A stretch of 64,000 nucleotides of DNA from Tunturiibacter empetritectus (lineage in GTDB: Bacteria; Acidobacteriota; Terriglobia; Terriglobales; Acidobacteriaceae): contig NZ_JACCCU010000001.1 of the NCBI RefSeq assembly GCF_013410875.1, positions 1,302,001-1,366,000 of the forward strand, given 5' to 3'. The translations under genes and the position numbers were made by a program. The notes below the pieces were generated by a model. It saw only the letters and a program-made list of their open reading frames with translations, did no database searches and was not told where the DNA came from. Below are positions 1 to 8,437 of this stretch, in pieces (the stretch's first letter is position 1; every line of letters begins with the position of its first letter).

Positions 1-698
1 TGTGCCGCTGCGGTGGCAGGGCCGCCTACTCGCAGACGTGGGTTGACGGATTTGAGTGTGCGCGCAGTGTGATCGTAGAGATCGAAGTACGATTCCTGGC
101 GCGGGATGCCGTTCCAGAAGTCGATGTTGGGCTCGTTCCAGACTTCGAAGTACCACTGGGAGACTTCGTCGATGCCATAGCGCTCGACGAGGTGCTGGGC
201 GAAGTGCTGGATGAGGTCGTCCCAGCGCTCCATGCTCTTTGGCGGTGAGACGTTCTGCTTGTACCAGAAGGGGTGTAGGGCGTCGGGGTTGAAGGCAAGC
301 TTTTTGGGCATGAAGCTGATCTCTACGACAGGACGGACGCCATTCTTCAAGAGGCCGTCGTAGATGGAGTCGACGTAGGCGAAGTTGTAGACGGGGTTGC
401 CGTGCTCGTCCTCGTTGTAGACGCCGACTTCGTCGTGGAGGATGGCGTGGAAGCGGACGTAGCGGAAGTCCGCCACTTTTTTCACGGCGCGGAGGTCTTC
501 GCGATAGGCTTCGCGCAGGGTGAGGATGGCGCGCCCGGAGCCGAACATCTGCTCCCAAAAATGCGGGAATGGTGTTGTGGCGGCGTGGGCGTCGATTGTG
601 ATGGCTACTTCAGCAGGCGGCTGAGACTGAGAGAAGCAAGGCCACGCAGTGCATAAAAGGATGAGAGAGAGTTGCAGGAGTCGGTTTTGTCGGCTCAT
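1..698 (-). CDS. GH39-type glycosidase (beta-xylosidase-like), 3' part cut by window edge
   Basis: A secreted glycoside hydrolase of family 39 type, expected to release xylose or a related sugar from plant oligosaccharides. Only the N-terminal 232 residues lie in the window and the frame is open through base 1. The ATG at 698 follows AGG about 7 nt upstream. Residues 1-25 form a signal peptide ending near CFSQ. The family signature WNEPN lies near residues 187-191, with Glu189 as the predicted acid/base. The nucleophile Glu would lie beyond the edge. It is a clear paralogue of the next gene (759-2333): both share PFPHFWEQ.FGSGRAIL and long stretches beyond. The two are tandem, 60 bp apart, so this is a duplicated pair. 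Family assignment is from motifs and the substrate is inferred. Confidence 0.85.
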   Translation of the reverse strand, partial: MSRQNRLLQLSLILLCTAWPCFSQSQPPAEVAITIDAHAATTPFPHFWEQMFGSGRAILTLREAYREDLRAVKKVADFRYVRFHAILHDEVGVYNEDEHGNPVYNFAYVDSIYDGLLKNGVRPVVEISFMPKKLAFNPDALHPFWYKQNVSPPKSMERWDDLIQHFAQHLVERYGIDEVSQWYFEVWNEPNIDFWNGIPRQESYFDLYDHTARTLKSVNPRLRVGGPATAAA

Positions 699-758
699 TT
701 GTGACCTCGTTCTGAACAGCGAGGAGAGCTGTTTTATTTGGCTGCTTTATTTGGCTTT

Positions 759-2333
759 TCACTTAACTATGAGAAGGACGAGGCCGTGTGGCGGCACAGC
801 GATCTGGAGATGACCGTTGGAGAGCCGGAGTTTTTCTGCGGGCGCCATCGCACCGGCGGCTCTCAACTTTTTGATCTGATCCTGGGTGAGGTCGCGCGGC
901 CTGCCCATGGCGTCGAACTCTTTCACTGCGTTTCCGTGGTCGTCATCCACTCGCAAGAGTTCGACTTTCGCGCTTGATGGAACGCCGGTAAAGGTTAGCT
1001 GAAAGTTTTTATCTGGACCTTTGCTGGTGGGAGGAGGAGTGTAGGCGGCTCCGATGCCGAAGGGTGGGGCGTAGTTCCAGAGAGCGATTTCTACGGCGCC
1101 ATCGGTCGATTTGGTTGCGAGTGCGTCGTCGTTGTCTAGTTTAATTCGGTGGTCTCCAAGACGATGCAGCATGGCGAAGGCGTTGAATGACGGCTTGGGA
1201 ATGCCATTGGCAGCGACGAGGCCAAAGCCGCCGTAGAAGGGCGTCCGTACGACTCCCTGCTCCTCGAAGACATCGGAGAACGTCCAGTAGCTCATCGACT
1301 CGGTGAGGCCGTCGCACTGGCGAATGTTGTTGGCGAGCCATGATCCGAGGTAGGTGGTGTCGGTGACGTCGGGCTCGTTCGAGTAGCTGGCGTTGTATTC
1401 GCTGAAGATGAGAGGCATCTTTGGGTAGGGTGAGGCGGCGATCTCGTCGTGCACTTTTTTGACTGCGCGATAGACCATGAGGTCGCGGGGAATCTGTTCG
1501 TCGGTGTGGAAGACATCTTTGGCGGTGTCATTCGCGTAGACGTGGGTGGAGGCGAAGTCGACTGGTATGTTGTTCTCTTTACAGTGCTTGAGAAAGTCGG
1601 CGACGTACGCGGCCTGGGCTGTCGATGGGCCGCCTACGCGGATTCGTTGGCTGACTTTTTTGAGTGCGAGGGCGGTGTGGTCGTAGAGCTCGAAGTAGGT
1701 GGGGATGTTGGGGCGGCCGCCCCAGAAATCCAGATTTGGCTCGTTCCAGACTTCAAAGTTCCAGGTTGCTACTTCGTTGATTCCATAGCGGGTTATGAGG
1801 TGCTGGGCGAAGGCGGTGATCATGGCGTCCCAGAGGGCGTAGTCCTTTGGCGGCGAGACGACGGGCTTGTAGAAGAAGGACTGCGTCTGGTTTGGATCGG
1901 CGGCCATCTTGCGGGGCATGAAGCTTAACTCTATGAAAGGGCGGACGTTGTTGGCGAGGAGGCCGTCGTAGATCTGGTCGATGTAGGAGAAGTTGTAGAT
2001 GCCGGCGCCCTGAACTTTTTCGGGAGGGAGGCCGGGGTTTTGCGTGGTGGCGTCGGGGTCGTAGAGGCCGACTTCGTCGAGGAAGATGCCGTGGAAGCGC
2101 ACTGATTTGAAGTCGGTTACGGTCTTTACGGTGCGGAGGTCGTCGCGGTAGCTCTGACGGAGAGAGAGGATGGCGCGACCGGAGCCGAAGGTCTGTTCCC
2201 AGAAGTGGGGGAAGGGAGTGGTAGGAGCGTTGGCGTCTATCTTTACTTGCTCGGTTGTCTGAGCGTGGAGGCCCATCGTGCTGATAAGGCTGAGGCTAAG
2301 CGCGGCCAGGGCGAGCGTGCGGGACCGAATCAT
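759..2333 (-). CDS. GH39 glycosidase (xylan 1,4-beta-xylosidase-like)
   Basis: Complete 524-residue secreted GH39-type enzyme, predicted to hydrolyse terminal beta-xylosyl or related residues in the periplasm or outside the cell. The ATG at 2333 is chosen because GGAG sits 9 nt upstream and it opens straight into a signal peptide (residues 1-25, ending LHAQ). An in-frame GTG 84 bp upstream lacks these features. The TIM-barrel signature WNEPN is at residues 196-200 with acid/base Glu198. The predicted nucleophile is Glu312 in the FSEYNASY stretch. A C-terminal beta domain follows. It lies directly downstream of the Oar-like receptor locus on the same strand and upstream of its tandem paralogue. 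Some close families (GH30, GH51) share the WNEP motif, so the exact substrate is uncertain. Confidence 0.88.
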   Translation of the reverse strand: MIRSRTLALAALSLSLISTMGLHAQTTEQVKIDANAPTTPFPHFWEQTFGSGRAILSLRQSYRDDLRTVKTVTDFKSVRFHGIFLDEVGLYDPDATTQNPGLPPEKVQGAGIYNFSYIDQIYDGLLANNVRPFIELSFMPRKMAADPNQTQSFFYKPVVSPPKDYALWDAMITAFAQHLITRYGINEVATWNFEVWNEPNLDFWGGRPNIPTYFELYDHTALALKKVSQRIRVGGPSTAQAAYVADFLKHCKENNIPVDFASTHVYANDTAKDVFHTDEQIPRDLMVYRAVKKVHDEIAASPYPKMPLIFSEYNASYSNEPDVTDTTYLGSWLANNIRQCDGLTESMSYWTFSDVFEEQGVVRTPFYGGFGLVAANGIPKPSFNAFAMLHRLGDHRIKLDNDDALATKSTDGAVEIALWNYAPPFGIGAAYTPPPTSKGPDKNFQLTFTGVPSSAKVELLRVDDDHGNAVKEFDAMGRPRDLTQDQIKKLRAAGAMAPAEKLRLSNGHLQIAVPPHGLVLLIVK

Positions 2334-2663
2334 GAGAGATCTCTCCAGAGTGTTTTGCTTGTGGTGATTCGTGGTGACGATGTGGTTTCTTGCTGGCGAA
2401 ACGTGGTGAATTAGCACTACAGTGGCGTGGTGCGGAGGCAGGAATGACGCGGGTTTTATGGTTTTTGTTGGTAAAAAAATCCTCGTGTTTAGAGTGCACC
2501 ATAAATGAGGCAGCCACTTTTTTTATGGGTGGTGTGTGGTTGCGGTGAGGGCAGCTGCAAAAGCAGATCCCTACGGGATGACAACTAAAAGGACAGACAA
2601 TGACAACAGCAACAGCAACGACAAAACGAAATGCGGGGATCCTTCCCCTTCGACTTCGCTCAG

Positions 2664-2732
2664 GATGACGACCGAAGGATTACGGATGACGACCGAAGGA
2701 CAAAGATGACGACCGAAGGTTTTGGATGACGA
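2664..2732. repeat. Short tandem repeat, unit GATGACGACCGAAGG
   Basis: The unit GATGACGACCGAAGG starts at 2664, 2685 and 2705, with a partial fourth copy (GATGACGA) at 2725. Spacing is about 20 bp with variable linkers. It extends the 3' end of an interspersed repeat copy, as if the repeat tail had been amplified locally. Confidence 0.8.
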
Positions 2733-2830
2733 GTCAAGTGACGGTGACGAACTCTGGATAGCTACAAAGGAGTTTAGAGTTACGACGGCGAATTCGAAGA
2801 CGACAAACAATTTGGGACACGATGAGATAC

Positions 2831-2869
2831 TTCCCGTCTGCACCGGATTGGTTTCGGTGCAGACGGGAA
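2831..2869 (-). terminator. Hairpin downstream of TonB receptor gene
   Basis: Perfect 15-bp inverted repeat (TTCCCGTCTGCACCG and its complement) around a 9-nt loop, starting 9 bp past the receptor stop codon at 2878. There is no long T run, so it may act as an mRNA-end stabiliser or a weak terminator. Confidence 0.7.
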
Positions 2870-2877
2870 GAGGTTGG

Positions 2878-5800
2878 CTAGAAGCTGAAGCGGGCCTGGA
2901 GGTTGACGATGCGTCCGGAGAGGCCGCTGGTGGCCTGGCCGAAGTTGGGAGTTTCGATGTTCGTGACGATCGTACTTGGTGTGAGATTGATGTTGTTGAA
3001 GAGGTTGAAGGCGTCGGCTCTGATCTCGATAGCGGCGTCCTCTCCGATGATGCGTGCCTTTGGAAGACCGAAGGACTTGACGAGGGTTGCGTCGAAGTCT
3101 TTATAGCCGGGGCCGTTGAAGGAGTTGCGCGCGATACCGGGAAGCTGCGGCAGGCCGGAGGCAAAGCCTGAACTGCCAGCGGTGGGCGCGACGGGTGCAG
3201 TGAAGTAGGGTTGGGCAGGGCCGGCGTTGGGGAAGTTGACGTTTGGCCTGCCGTTCTCAAAGGCATTGTTGCTGCTGCTGTTTTTGGCACCTCCGTTATA
3301 GGAGGCCGGGCGCAGGGTGTTGTAGGGGCTGGCGGAGTAGTAGAGGCTGCCTCCGGGCACGTTGTAGGTGGGGGTGAAGGGGAAGCCGGTGTGCAGGTTG
3401 AAGATGCCGCTGACCGACCAGCCATCCGCAACTTTTGAGAGAAAGGAGTTGCCGTGGAAGAACTTTGGCTGCCACAGGCCGTAGAGCTTGAACGCCTTTC
3501 CGTAGTTGAAGTCGGAGCGACCGTAGGCGAGGTAAGGCAGGTAGGGATAGGGGTCCATGTAGAAGGGACCGGAGCCGGTATCCATGGTCTTGGCGTAGTT
3601 GAACTCCGCGTCGAACATGAACTGGTGCGACATCTGGTGCTTGAAACCTAACAGGAGGGAGTTGTTGTTGGAGTTACCGGTGTTTGCATACTCGTCGATG
3701 TTCTGCACGAGATTGTTTTGCGGTATCCCGGCTGCGAACGCGTTGGCGTAGAGGAAGGTTTGAACGATGAGATGCTTGGTCGTGCTTCCCTGGTAGCCGA
3801 CGGTGGCGACGAACTGATGTCCGAGATCGATCTGGGTGTCGAGGGAGAAGTGCTGGGTGTAGATGGTGGGCTGGTTGGGTTGGAAGGCATAGAGGAAGGC
3901 TCCGCCTCTGACCGGGAGGTTTGCGGAGTTGAAGCCTCCGATGGCGTTGGGGTTGGGCGGATAGCCGAAGAGCGATTTGGGATCGGGGGCGATGCCGTAG
4001 ACGATTCGCGGATCGATGGTGGTGGGACTGCCGCTGGCGTAGCTGACGCTAAGAATACCGGGGGGATTGTTGCCGGAGTTGGATGTGATCGAGATCTCGG
4101 ACTGGTTGTAGTTGAGGCCGTACCCGCCGCGAAAGACAGCTTTGCCGTGAAACATATCGGGGCTGAAGGCGAAGCCGAATTGCGGGCCGAAGTTGCCCTT
4201 TTGCGCGTTGGTGAGATTGCCGCCTTGCCGGACGGTGAGGCCGGTGAAGCCGGTGGCACCACTGCCGAGAACGACGACGCCGAGGTTGTTTTCTTTCGAG
4301 GAGAATGGTCCAAAGTAAGAGTAACGGAGGCCTGCATTGAGGGTCAGATTCGGGAGAGCCTTCCAGTCGTCCTGGATGAAGAAGCCGTAGAGATCTTCGC
4401 GGGTATCCTGGCGGTTGGCGGAGGGAGTGCCGGTTGCAGGATTGAAGCTGGCGTCTTCCCGTTCCGGAGCGTCGTTGAGAAAGTCCCAGATGTTGTAGAA
4501 GGAGTAGAGCGGCCGAGCAGCGTTGATGGCGTCGTTGAGGTAGTAGAGCCTCGTGACTTCTCCACCGAATTTGATGGTGTGATTTCCGGCGATCTTGGTG
4601 GCTACGTCTTTGTAGGTGAAGGTGTGTTGATTGAGAACGGCTGGGCCACCGGCACCAAAGGTACCGAGTGTGGCACTGCCCAGGTTCTCCACGATGGCGA
4701 GGGGGAGGCCGAAGGGCGCCTGCGGGTTCGAGGTGACCTCGTTGTAGCGATAGCCGGCGTCGTTGGCGCGAGCTTCGTTGAGAAAGGTTGGCGAGAAGAT
4801 GTGGTTGTAGATGATGGAGTATGCTTCGTTATTTTGCTCGTGATTGAAGAGATTGTAGGCGCGGACCGAACTGTTGTAGGTGGTTGAGGTGAGGGGGACC
4901 CAGTAGACCGCGAAGGCGGCATGGTCTTTCTTGGTGATGTCGGCGTCGAGGCGTCCGTTGTACTGGCTGGCGATTTGAGAGCTAGGGTTCAGCGTGTTGT
5001 AGAAGGCGATGTCGGGCACGTTCGAGAGGCCTCCGCCAACACCTGGGTTGGTGACGCTTTGCCAGGTGAGGTCCTGGGTGCCAAGAGCCTGTTTGAGAGG
5101 GGAACCGATGTTAAGACCCTGACCTGGAATGGTGACGCAGTTAACGCCTTCGGCCAGGCCTGCATTGGCGCAGGTTTGATCGATAAGAGATGAAGCTGAG
5201 ACTAGAGAGCCGGGGAAGCTCAGGTAGGTCTTGGAGATGCTGTTTGCAGGGGCGAGGGCTTGAAACGCGGCCGTTTCATACCAGCCGGTACCCGGCGTCT
5301 GCGAGTTATTGCGCTGGGTTTCGTAGGAGAAGAAGGCAAAGAGCCTGTCGTGAAGAATAGGGCCGCCAACGCTTCCGCCGATCTGGTTTGCCCTTTCGCT
5401 GTCTCGCAAGAGGCCTCGTTCCGACGGAGTACCGGGTTGAAAGGTGCCGGCGCCGTTGTAGCGCTGGTAGGCGTTGAGGCCGGGGCGGCTGGCACGGAAG
5501 TAGGCGCTTCCGTGAAATTGATTGCTGCCGGTCTTCGAGGTGACCTGAATCTGGGCTCCGCTGAAGCGGCCGTTTTCGGCGTCGTAGCCGTTCGAGAGGA
5601 CTTTGATATTGCCGACGGAGTCTTCGGAGGGAGTGATGACCGAGGTTCCGCCCCAGACTGCGCTGACGGTACTGATGCCGTCGATCTGGATGCCATTGGT
5701 CTCGTACTGTCCTCCGTTGGCGTTGGCCTGGGGACCGTTCTCGGTCTGGAAGATGCCATTGCTTCGGTTGGCTCCGCCGGGGCCCTGGGTTCCAGGAAGC

Positions 5801-6378
5801 TGATTGGCATTGCCTGGGTTTGAAGATTGTGCGCCGTCGCCGAAGACGCCGGGGGCGAGCTGCACAAGCTGAAAGACATCGCGGCCGGTGGAGGGGAGAT
5901 GTTGGATCTGGTTGCTGTCTACAGTTCCGCTGATGGAGGCGGTCTCGGTGTCGAGAGGAGGGAGGGTATCGCCGTTGACGGTGACGCTGGTGGTTGCTTC
6001 GCCGAGCTCGAGGGTTACGTTGACAGCATTTGGCTGCTCGGGGATGATGTGCAGGTCCTGGATGACCTGCTGCTTGAATCCCTTGGCCGCGGCGGTGAGG
6101 GTGAAGTGGTCGGGAGGCAGCGCGCTGAAGTTATAGACGCCGCTTGCATTTGAGATAGCGGTGATGGGATGGTTGGTGTCGGTGTCGGTAAGAGTCAGAG
6201 TTGCGCCGGGGACGACTTCGCCCTGCGGGTCGGTGACGGTTCCCTGGATGGACGCGCGGAATTGGGCGTGCGCTGTGACCGCGCACAAGCTGAAGAGGAT
6301 GGCGAGCAATGTTGAGCCGAGCCTATGGCGGCGGAGTCTTGTGAGCGGGGAGATGCTGCTGAAATGAAAGTGCTGCAT
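2878..6378 (-). CDS. Oar-like TonB-dependent receptor with carboxypeptidase-regulatory domain
   Basis: Outer-membrane receptor of 1166 residues, predicted to import a carbohydrate or peptide ligand with energy from TonB-ExbBD. The ATG at 6378 has AGGAGG 5 nt upstream. A longer in-frame reading from 6420 would precede this Shine-Dalgarno and is less likely. A signal peptide ends near residue 38 (AHAQ). A carboxypeptidase regulatory-like domain (GTVTDPQGEVVPGA onward) covers roughly residues 42-120, a plug-like domain about 130-250, and the rest is a predicted beta-barrel ending in Phe (ARFSF), as is usual for outer-membrane barrels. It is the central gene of a minus-strand sugar locus, upstream of two GH39 genes. 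A CAAACGTTTG palindrome lies 80 bp before the start. The ligand is unknown. Confidence 0.92.
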   Translation of the reverse strand: MQHFHFSSISPLTRLRRHRLGSTLLAILFSLCAVTAHAQFRASIQGTVTDPQGEVVPGATLTLTDTDTNHPITAISNASGVYNFSALPPDHFTLTAAAKGFKQQVIQDLHIIPEQPNAVNVTLELGEATTSVTVNGDTLPPLDTETASISGTVDSNQIQHLPSTGRDVFQLVQLAPGVFGDGAQSSNPGNANQLPGTQGPGGANRSNGIFQTENGPQANANGGQYETNGIQIDGISTVSAVWGGTSVITPSEDSVGNIKVLSNGYDAENGRFSGAQIQVTSKTGSNQFHGSAYFRASRPGLNAYQRYNGAGTFQPGTPSERGLLRDSERANQIGGSVGGPILHDRLFAFFSYETQRNNSQTPGTGWYETAAFQALAPANSISKTYLSFPGSLVSASSLIDQTCANAGLAEGVNCVTIPGQGLNIGSPLKQALGTQDLTWQSVTNPGVGGGLSNVPDIAFYNTLNPSSQIASQYNGRLDADITKKDHAAFAVYWVPLTSTTYNSSVRAYNLFNHEQNNEAYSIIYNHIFSPTFLNEARANDAGYRYNEVTSNPQAPFGLPLAIVENLGSATLGTFGAGGPAVLNQHTFTYKDVATKIAGNHTIKFGGEVTRLYYLNDAINAARPLYSFYNIWDFLNDAPEREDASFNPATGTPSANRQDTREDLYGFFIQDDWKALPNLTLNAGLRYSYFGPFSSKENNLGVVVLGSGATGFTGLTVRQGGNLTNAQKGNFGPQFGFAFSPDMFHGKAVFRGGYGLNYNQSEISITSNSGNNPPGILSVSYASGSPTTIDPRIVYGIAPDPKSLFGYPPNPNAIGGFNSANLPVRGGAFLYAFQPNQPTIYTQHFSLDTQIDLGHQFVATVGYQGSTTKHLIVQTFLYANAFAAGIPQNNLVQNIDEYANTGNSNNNSLLLGFKHQMSHQFMFDAEFNYAKTMDTGSGPFYMDPYPYLPYLAYGRSDFNYGKAFKLYGLWQPKFFHGNSFLSKVADGWSVSGIFNLHTGFPFTPTYNVPGGSLYYSASPYNTLRPASYNGGAKNSSSNNAFENGRPNVNFPNAGPAQPYFTAPVAPTAGSSGFASGLPQLPGIARNSFNGPGYKDFDATLVKSFGLPKARIIGEDAAIEIRADAFNLFNNINLTPSTIVTNIETPNFGQATSGLSGRIVNLQARFSF

Positions 6379-6779
6379 GATGGCCTCCTGATCGGAACGT
6401 TTGGGGAGCCTTCCGTCCATGAAGCAGAGTCCTTCTGGGGGATAGGGGGTAATTAGGCAAACGTTTGACCGCTAACGACTATGCACGGCGCCCCAAATGA
6501 CTGTCAAGGTTGGGGCTGGGATGATTACGGGGGGATCAACAGGTTTGGAAGCAGCATTCGACTAGCGTATTTTGTCTGCTGGATCGACAGAGCCTGGAGG
6601 GATGGGGATCTGCGGCTGGGTGCAGAGTCTTTGAGGCGCTTGTGCTCGTTGAGGCGGCGCTTTGTCTGGAGAGTGGTGTTCGGTTAATGACCGGTGCCGG
6701 AGACCGAAGTTTTCACTTGCGATCGTATGCGCCGATTGTGTATGAGAGCGAGCGTGGGAGAGGCTTGCGGGCTGGCGGC
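6379..6779. other. Intergenic region upstream of TonB receptor
   Basis: About 400 bp between the TonB receptor start and the end of the STAS gene. It holds the CAAACGTTTG palindrome and presumably the receptor promoter. I see no gene on either strand. Small frames here lack a ribosome-binding site and family resemblance. Confidence 0.6.
6458..6467. promoter_or_regulatory. CAAACGTTTG palindrome, LacI-family-like operator candidate
   Basis: Perfect 10-bp palindrome with central AACGTT, placed about 80 bp upstream of the TonB receptor start. LacI/GalR-family repressors often bind AANCGNTT-type dyads and commonly control sugar loci, so an operator role is plausible. No LacI gene is in the window and this is one site only. 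Confidence 0.35.
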
Positions 6780-7133
6780 TCAGGAGGGGGCGAAGGAGGA
6801 GATTGCTTCCTGTTCTTCGGAGAAGATCTCGAAGAGTGGCAGGAGGTTGCACATCTTCAGGGTCTGGGTTACCTGCTTGGATGGATTGACGAGTTTCAAA
6901 GCTCCGCCGGCTTCTTTGGTGGAGCTCATGATCATCACCAGGAGGCCGATGCCGCTGGAGTCCATGCGGGTGATGCCGGTGAGATTGAAGACGAACTGGG
7001 TGGCTCCGTGAGCGGTGAGGTTGTCGATTTTTTGGCGCAGGGTGTTGACCGGAGTGCCGAGGACGAGTGCGCCGGTGAGCTCGACGGCTTCGATCTCTCC
7101 GTACTTCATGATCTTGATCTCAAGCGTGTTCAA
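6780..7133 (-). CDS. STAS-domain protein (anti-sigma factor antagonist type)
   Basis: A 117-residue single-domain STAS protein, of the type that binds an anti-sigma kinase in a partner switch. The start is set at TTG 7133 because AAGGAG lies exactly 7 nt upstream, and this gives the usual N-terminus MNTLEIK ahead of the first beta strand. Starting at the ATG at 7109 would remove that strand. The phosphorylation-site region reads ITRMDSSGIGLLV, with the Ser pair after Asp typical of SpoIIAA/RsbV-like proteins. No kinase or phosphatase partner is adjacent. It sits between the sugar locus genes but may be functionally separate. Confidence 0.87.
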   Translation of the reverse strand: MNTLEIKIMKYGEIEAVELTGALVLGTPVNTLRQKIDNLTAHGATQFVFNLTGITRMDSSGIGLLVMIMSSTKEAGGALKLVNPSKQVTQTLKMCNLLPLFEIFSEEQEAISSFAPS

Positions 7134-7349
7134 GGTGCTGCTCCTTGTTCTCGACAACCGCGTTCTCAACAACTGCCGTGTGGATTAGCCAGCCAGTGGT
7201 GAAGTGCGATTGTCGATGGTCCCCGTCGATTGGCAGCAGAGAAAGCTCCTCGCGCCAGCCTGCGGCAGGATAACATCCTCCCTGCGGGCGAGGATATGTC
7301 AGGGCGACGGTTCGCGTCCTGGGGCGCTTGACGAAGGGGATGGGTGGGA

Positions 7350-8228
7350 TCAGCCGTGGGTGAGGTATCCCATCCCTGCAAGGACGCCTCGCATGTAGGA
7401 GAAGCTGGCGATGACTCCGGGCATGGGGTCGTCAGCGTGGACTTCGTATTCGAGGTCGACGAAGCCCTTGTATTTGGTTTTGATGAGGGCTTCGAAGATG
7501 CCTCGGACGGGCATGATTCCGTCGCCTACAGCTACCTGGCTCTCTTTGCTTTGGAAGTTGGTGAGGTCCTTCATGTGGACGTTGAAGAGGCGGGGGCCGA
7601 CTTCGTGAATGGCCTGGGCGACGTCGGTGCCGGCACGGACGGTGTGGCCAACGTCGATGCAGCAGCCGATGCGTGGGTCCATGTTTTTGACGGCTTTGAG
7701 GATGTCGAGGGGGGAGTGCCAGAGCTTGTCTTCGGGGCCGTGGTTGTGGATGGCGATGCGGATGTCGTATTCCTTGACGAATTTTTCGATGCGGGGGAGG
7801 GTGTCGGGGGCGGGGTCGCCGGCGACGATGACGGAGATTCCGGCGCGCTTGCAGTATTCGAATTTGCTGCGGATGTCGGCGTCGTCATCTTTGGTGAAGT
7901 AGATGGCTCCGGCGGCGTGGAGCTTGATGCCGACGGCGGTGTAGTCGGCGAGGGCCTTGGCCTCTTCGGCGGGGTCCATGGGGAGATGGTCTTTGATGTC
8001 TTTGACGTTGAGGTCGGTGATGTTGAGCTGCTTCATGTAGCCGATCATCTGGTCGCGAGTGAAGTTGCGGAAGGTGTAGCTGGTGAGGCCGAGTTGGATG
8101 GGCGAGGGCGCTCCGGTGGCGGGGGAGGGTTGCAGGGCGAGGGAAGGGATGGCGTTGGAGGTGATGCCTGCTGCTGCGAGGAGGGCGCCGGATTGGACGA
8201 AGCTGCGACGGGATAGGGTGTTGATCAT
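7350..8228 (-). CDS. Tat-exported sugar phosphate isomerase/epimerase-like protein
   Basis: A 292-residue TIM-barrel protein of the xylose-isomerase-like / AP-endonuclease-2 superfamily, likely acting on a free sugar in the periplasm. Residues 6-21 (SRRSFVQSGALLAAAG) form a twin-arginine signal. Candidate metal ligands are in HNHGPED, CIDVGHT, NVHMKDL and DLEYEV. The ATG at 8228 is preferred since the same frame upstream runs into sequence overlapping the next gene in a different frame. It follows a Gfo/Idh oxidoreductase on the same strand, a common partnership in sugar or inositol interconversion. The substrate is not predictable. Confidence 0.87.
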   Translation of the reverse strand: MINTLSRRSFVQSGALLAAAGITSNAIPSLALQPSPATGAPSPIQLGLTSYTFRNFTRDQMIGYMKQLNITDLNVKDIKDHLPMDPAEEAKALADYTAVGIKLHAAGAIYFTKDDDADIRSKFEYCKRAGISVIVAGDPAPDTLPRIEKFVKEYDIRIAIHNHGPEDKLWHSPLDILKAVKNMDPRIGCCIDVGHTVRAGTDVAQAIHEVGPRLFNVHMKDLTNFQSKESQVAVGDGIMPVRGIFEALIKTKYKGFVDLEYEVHADDPMPGVIASFSYMRGVLAGMGYLTHG

Positions 8229-8330
8229 GAGAGGGTAGACTCCGTGCTTTGCTGGGTTGAGTGGAGATGACGGTAAGGTTGCGGCCGGGTGGTGACGGCT
8301 ATGGCAGTTTGTCCTGTGGTGTAGGAATTG

Positions 8331-8360
8331 CAAACGCAGATTCCCTTCGGGAATGACAAC
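8331..8360. repeat. Interspersed repeat A (core GATTCCCTTCGGGAATGACA)
   Basis: Near-perfect copy of an intergenic repeat seen again near 10013, 18399 and 30885, and in degenerate form at 2557. Its centre TTCCCTTCGGGAA is a dyad. It is followed by a purine-rich AACGGCAAAAG-type tail running to about 8410. Confidence 0.85.
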
Positions 8361-8437
8361 AAGAAGGACAACGGCAAAAGCAACTGCAACGGCAACGGCA
8401 AAAGCGAAAGCGGTTCCACACCAACTGCGGCATTGCT

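Larger units (their letters stand above)
2334..2877. other. Intergenic region with repeats
   Basis: No credible gene. The first part (about 2355-2520) is rich in GTGGTG-type words. Bases 2557-2585 hold a degenerate copy of the GATTCCCTTCGGGAATGACA repeat. Bases 2628-2670 hold a copy of the second repeat type. A short tandem array runs from 2664 to about 2732. The region ends in a hairpin just downstream of the TonB receptor gene. Confidence 0.7.

Noticed and set aside
3718..4887. Long plus-strand open frame inside the TonB receptor gene
   Set aside because: It is antisense to a clear receptor gene, has no ribosome site and encodes a low-complexity acidic product typical of G+C-rich antisense frames.
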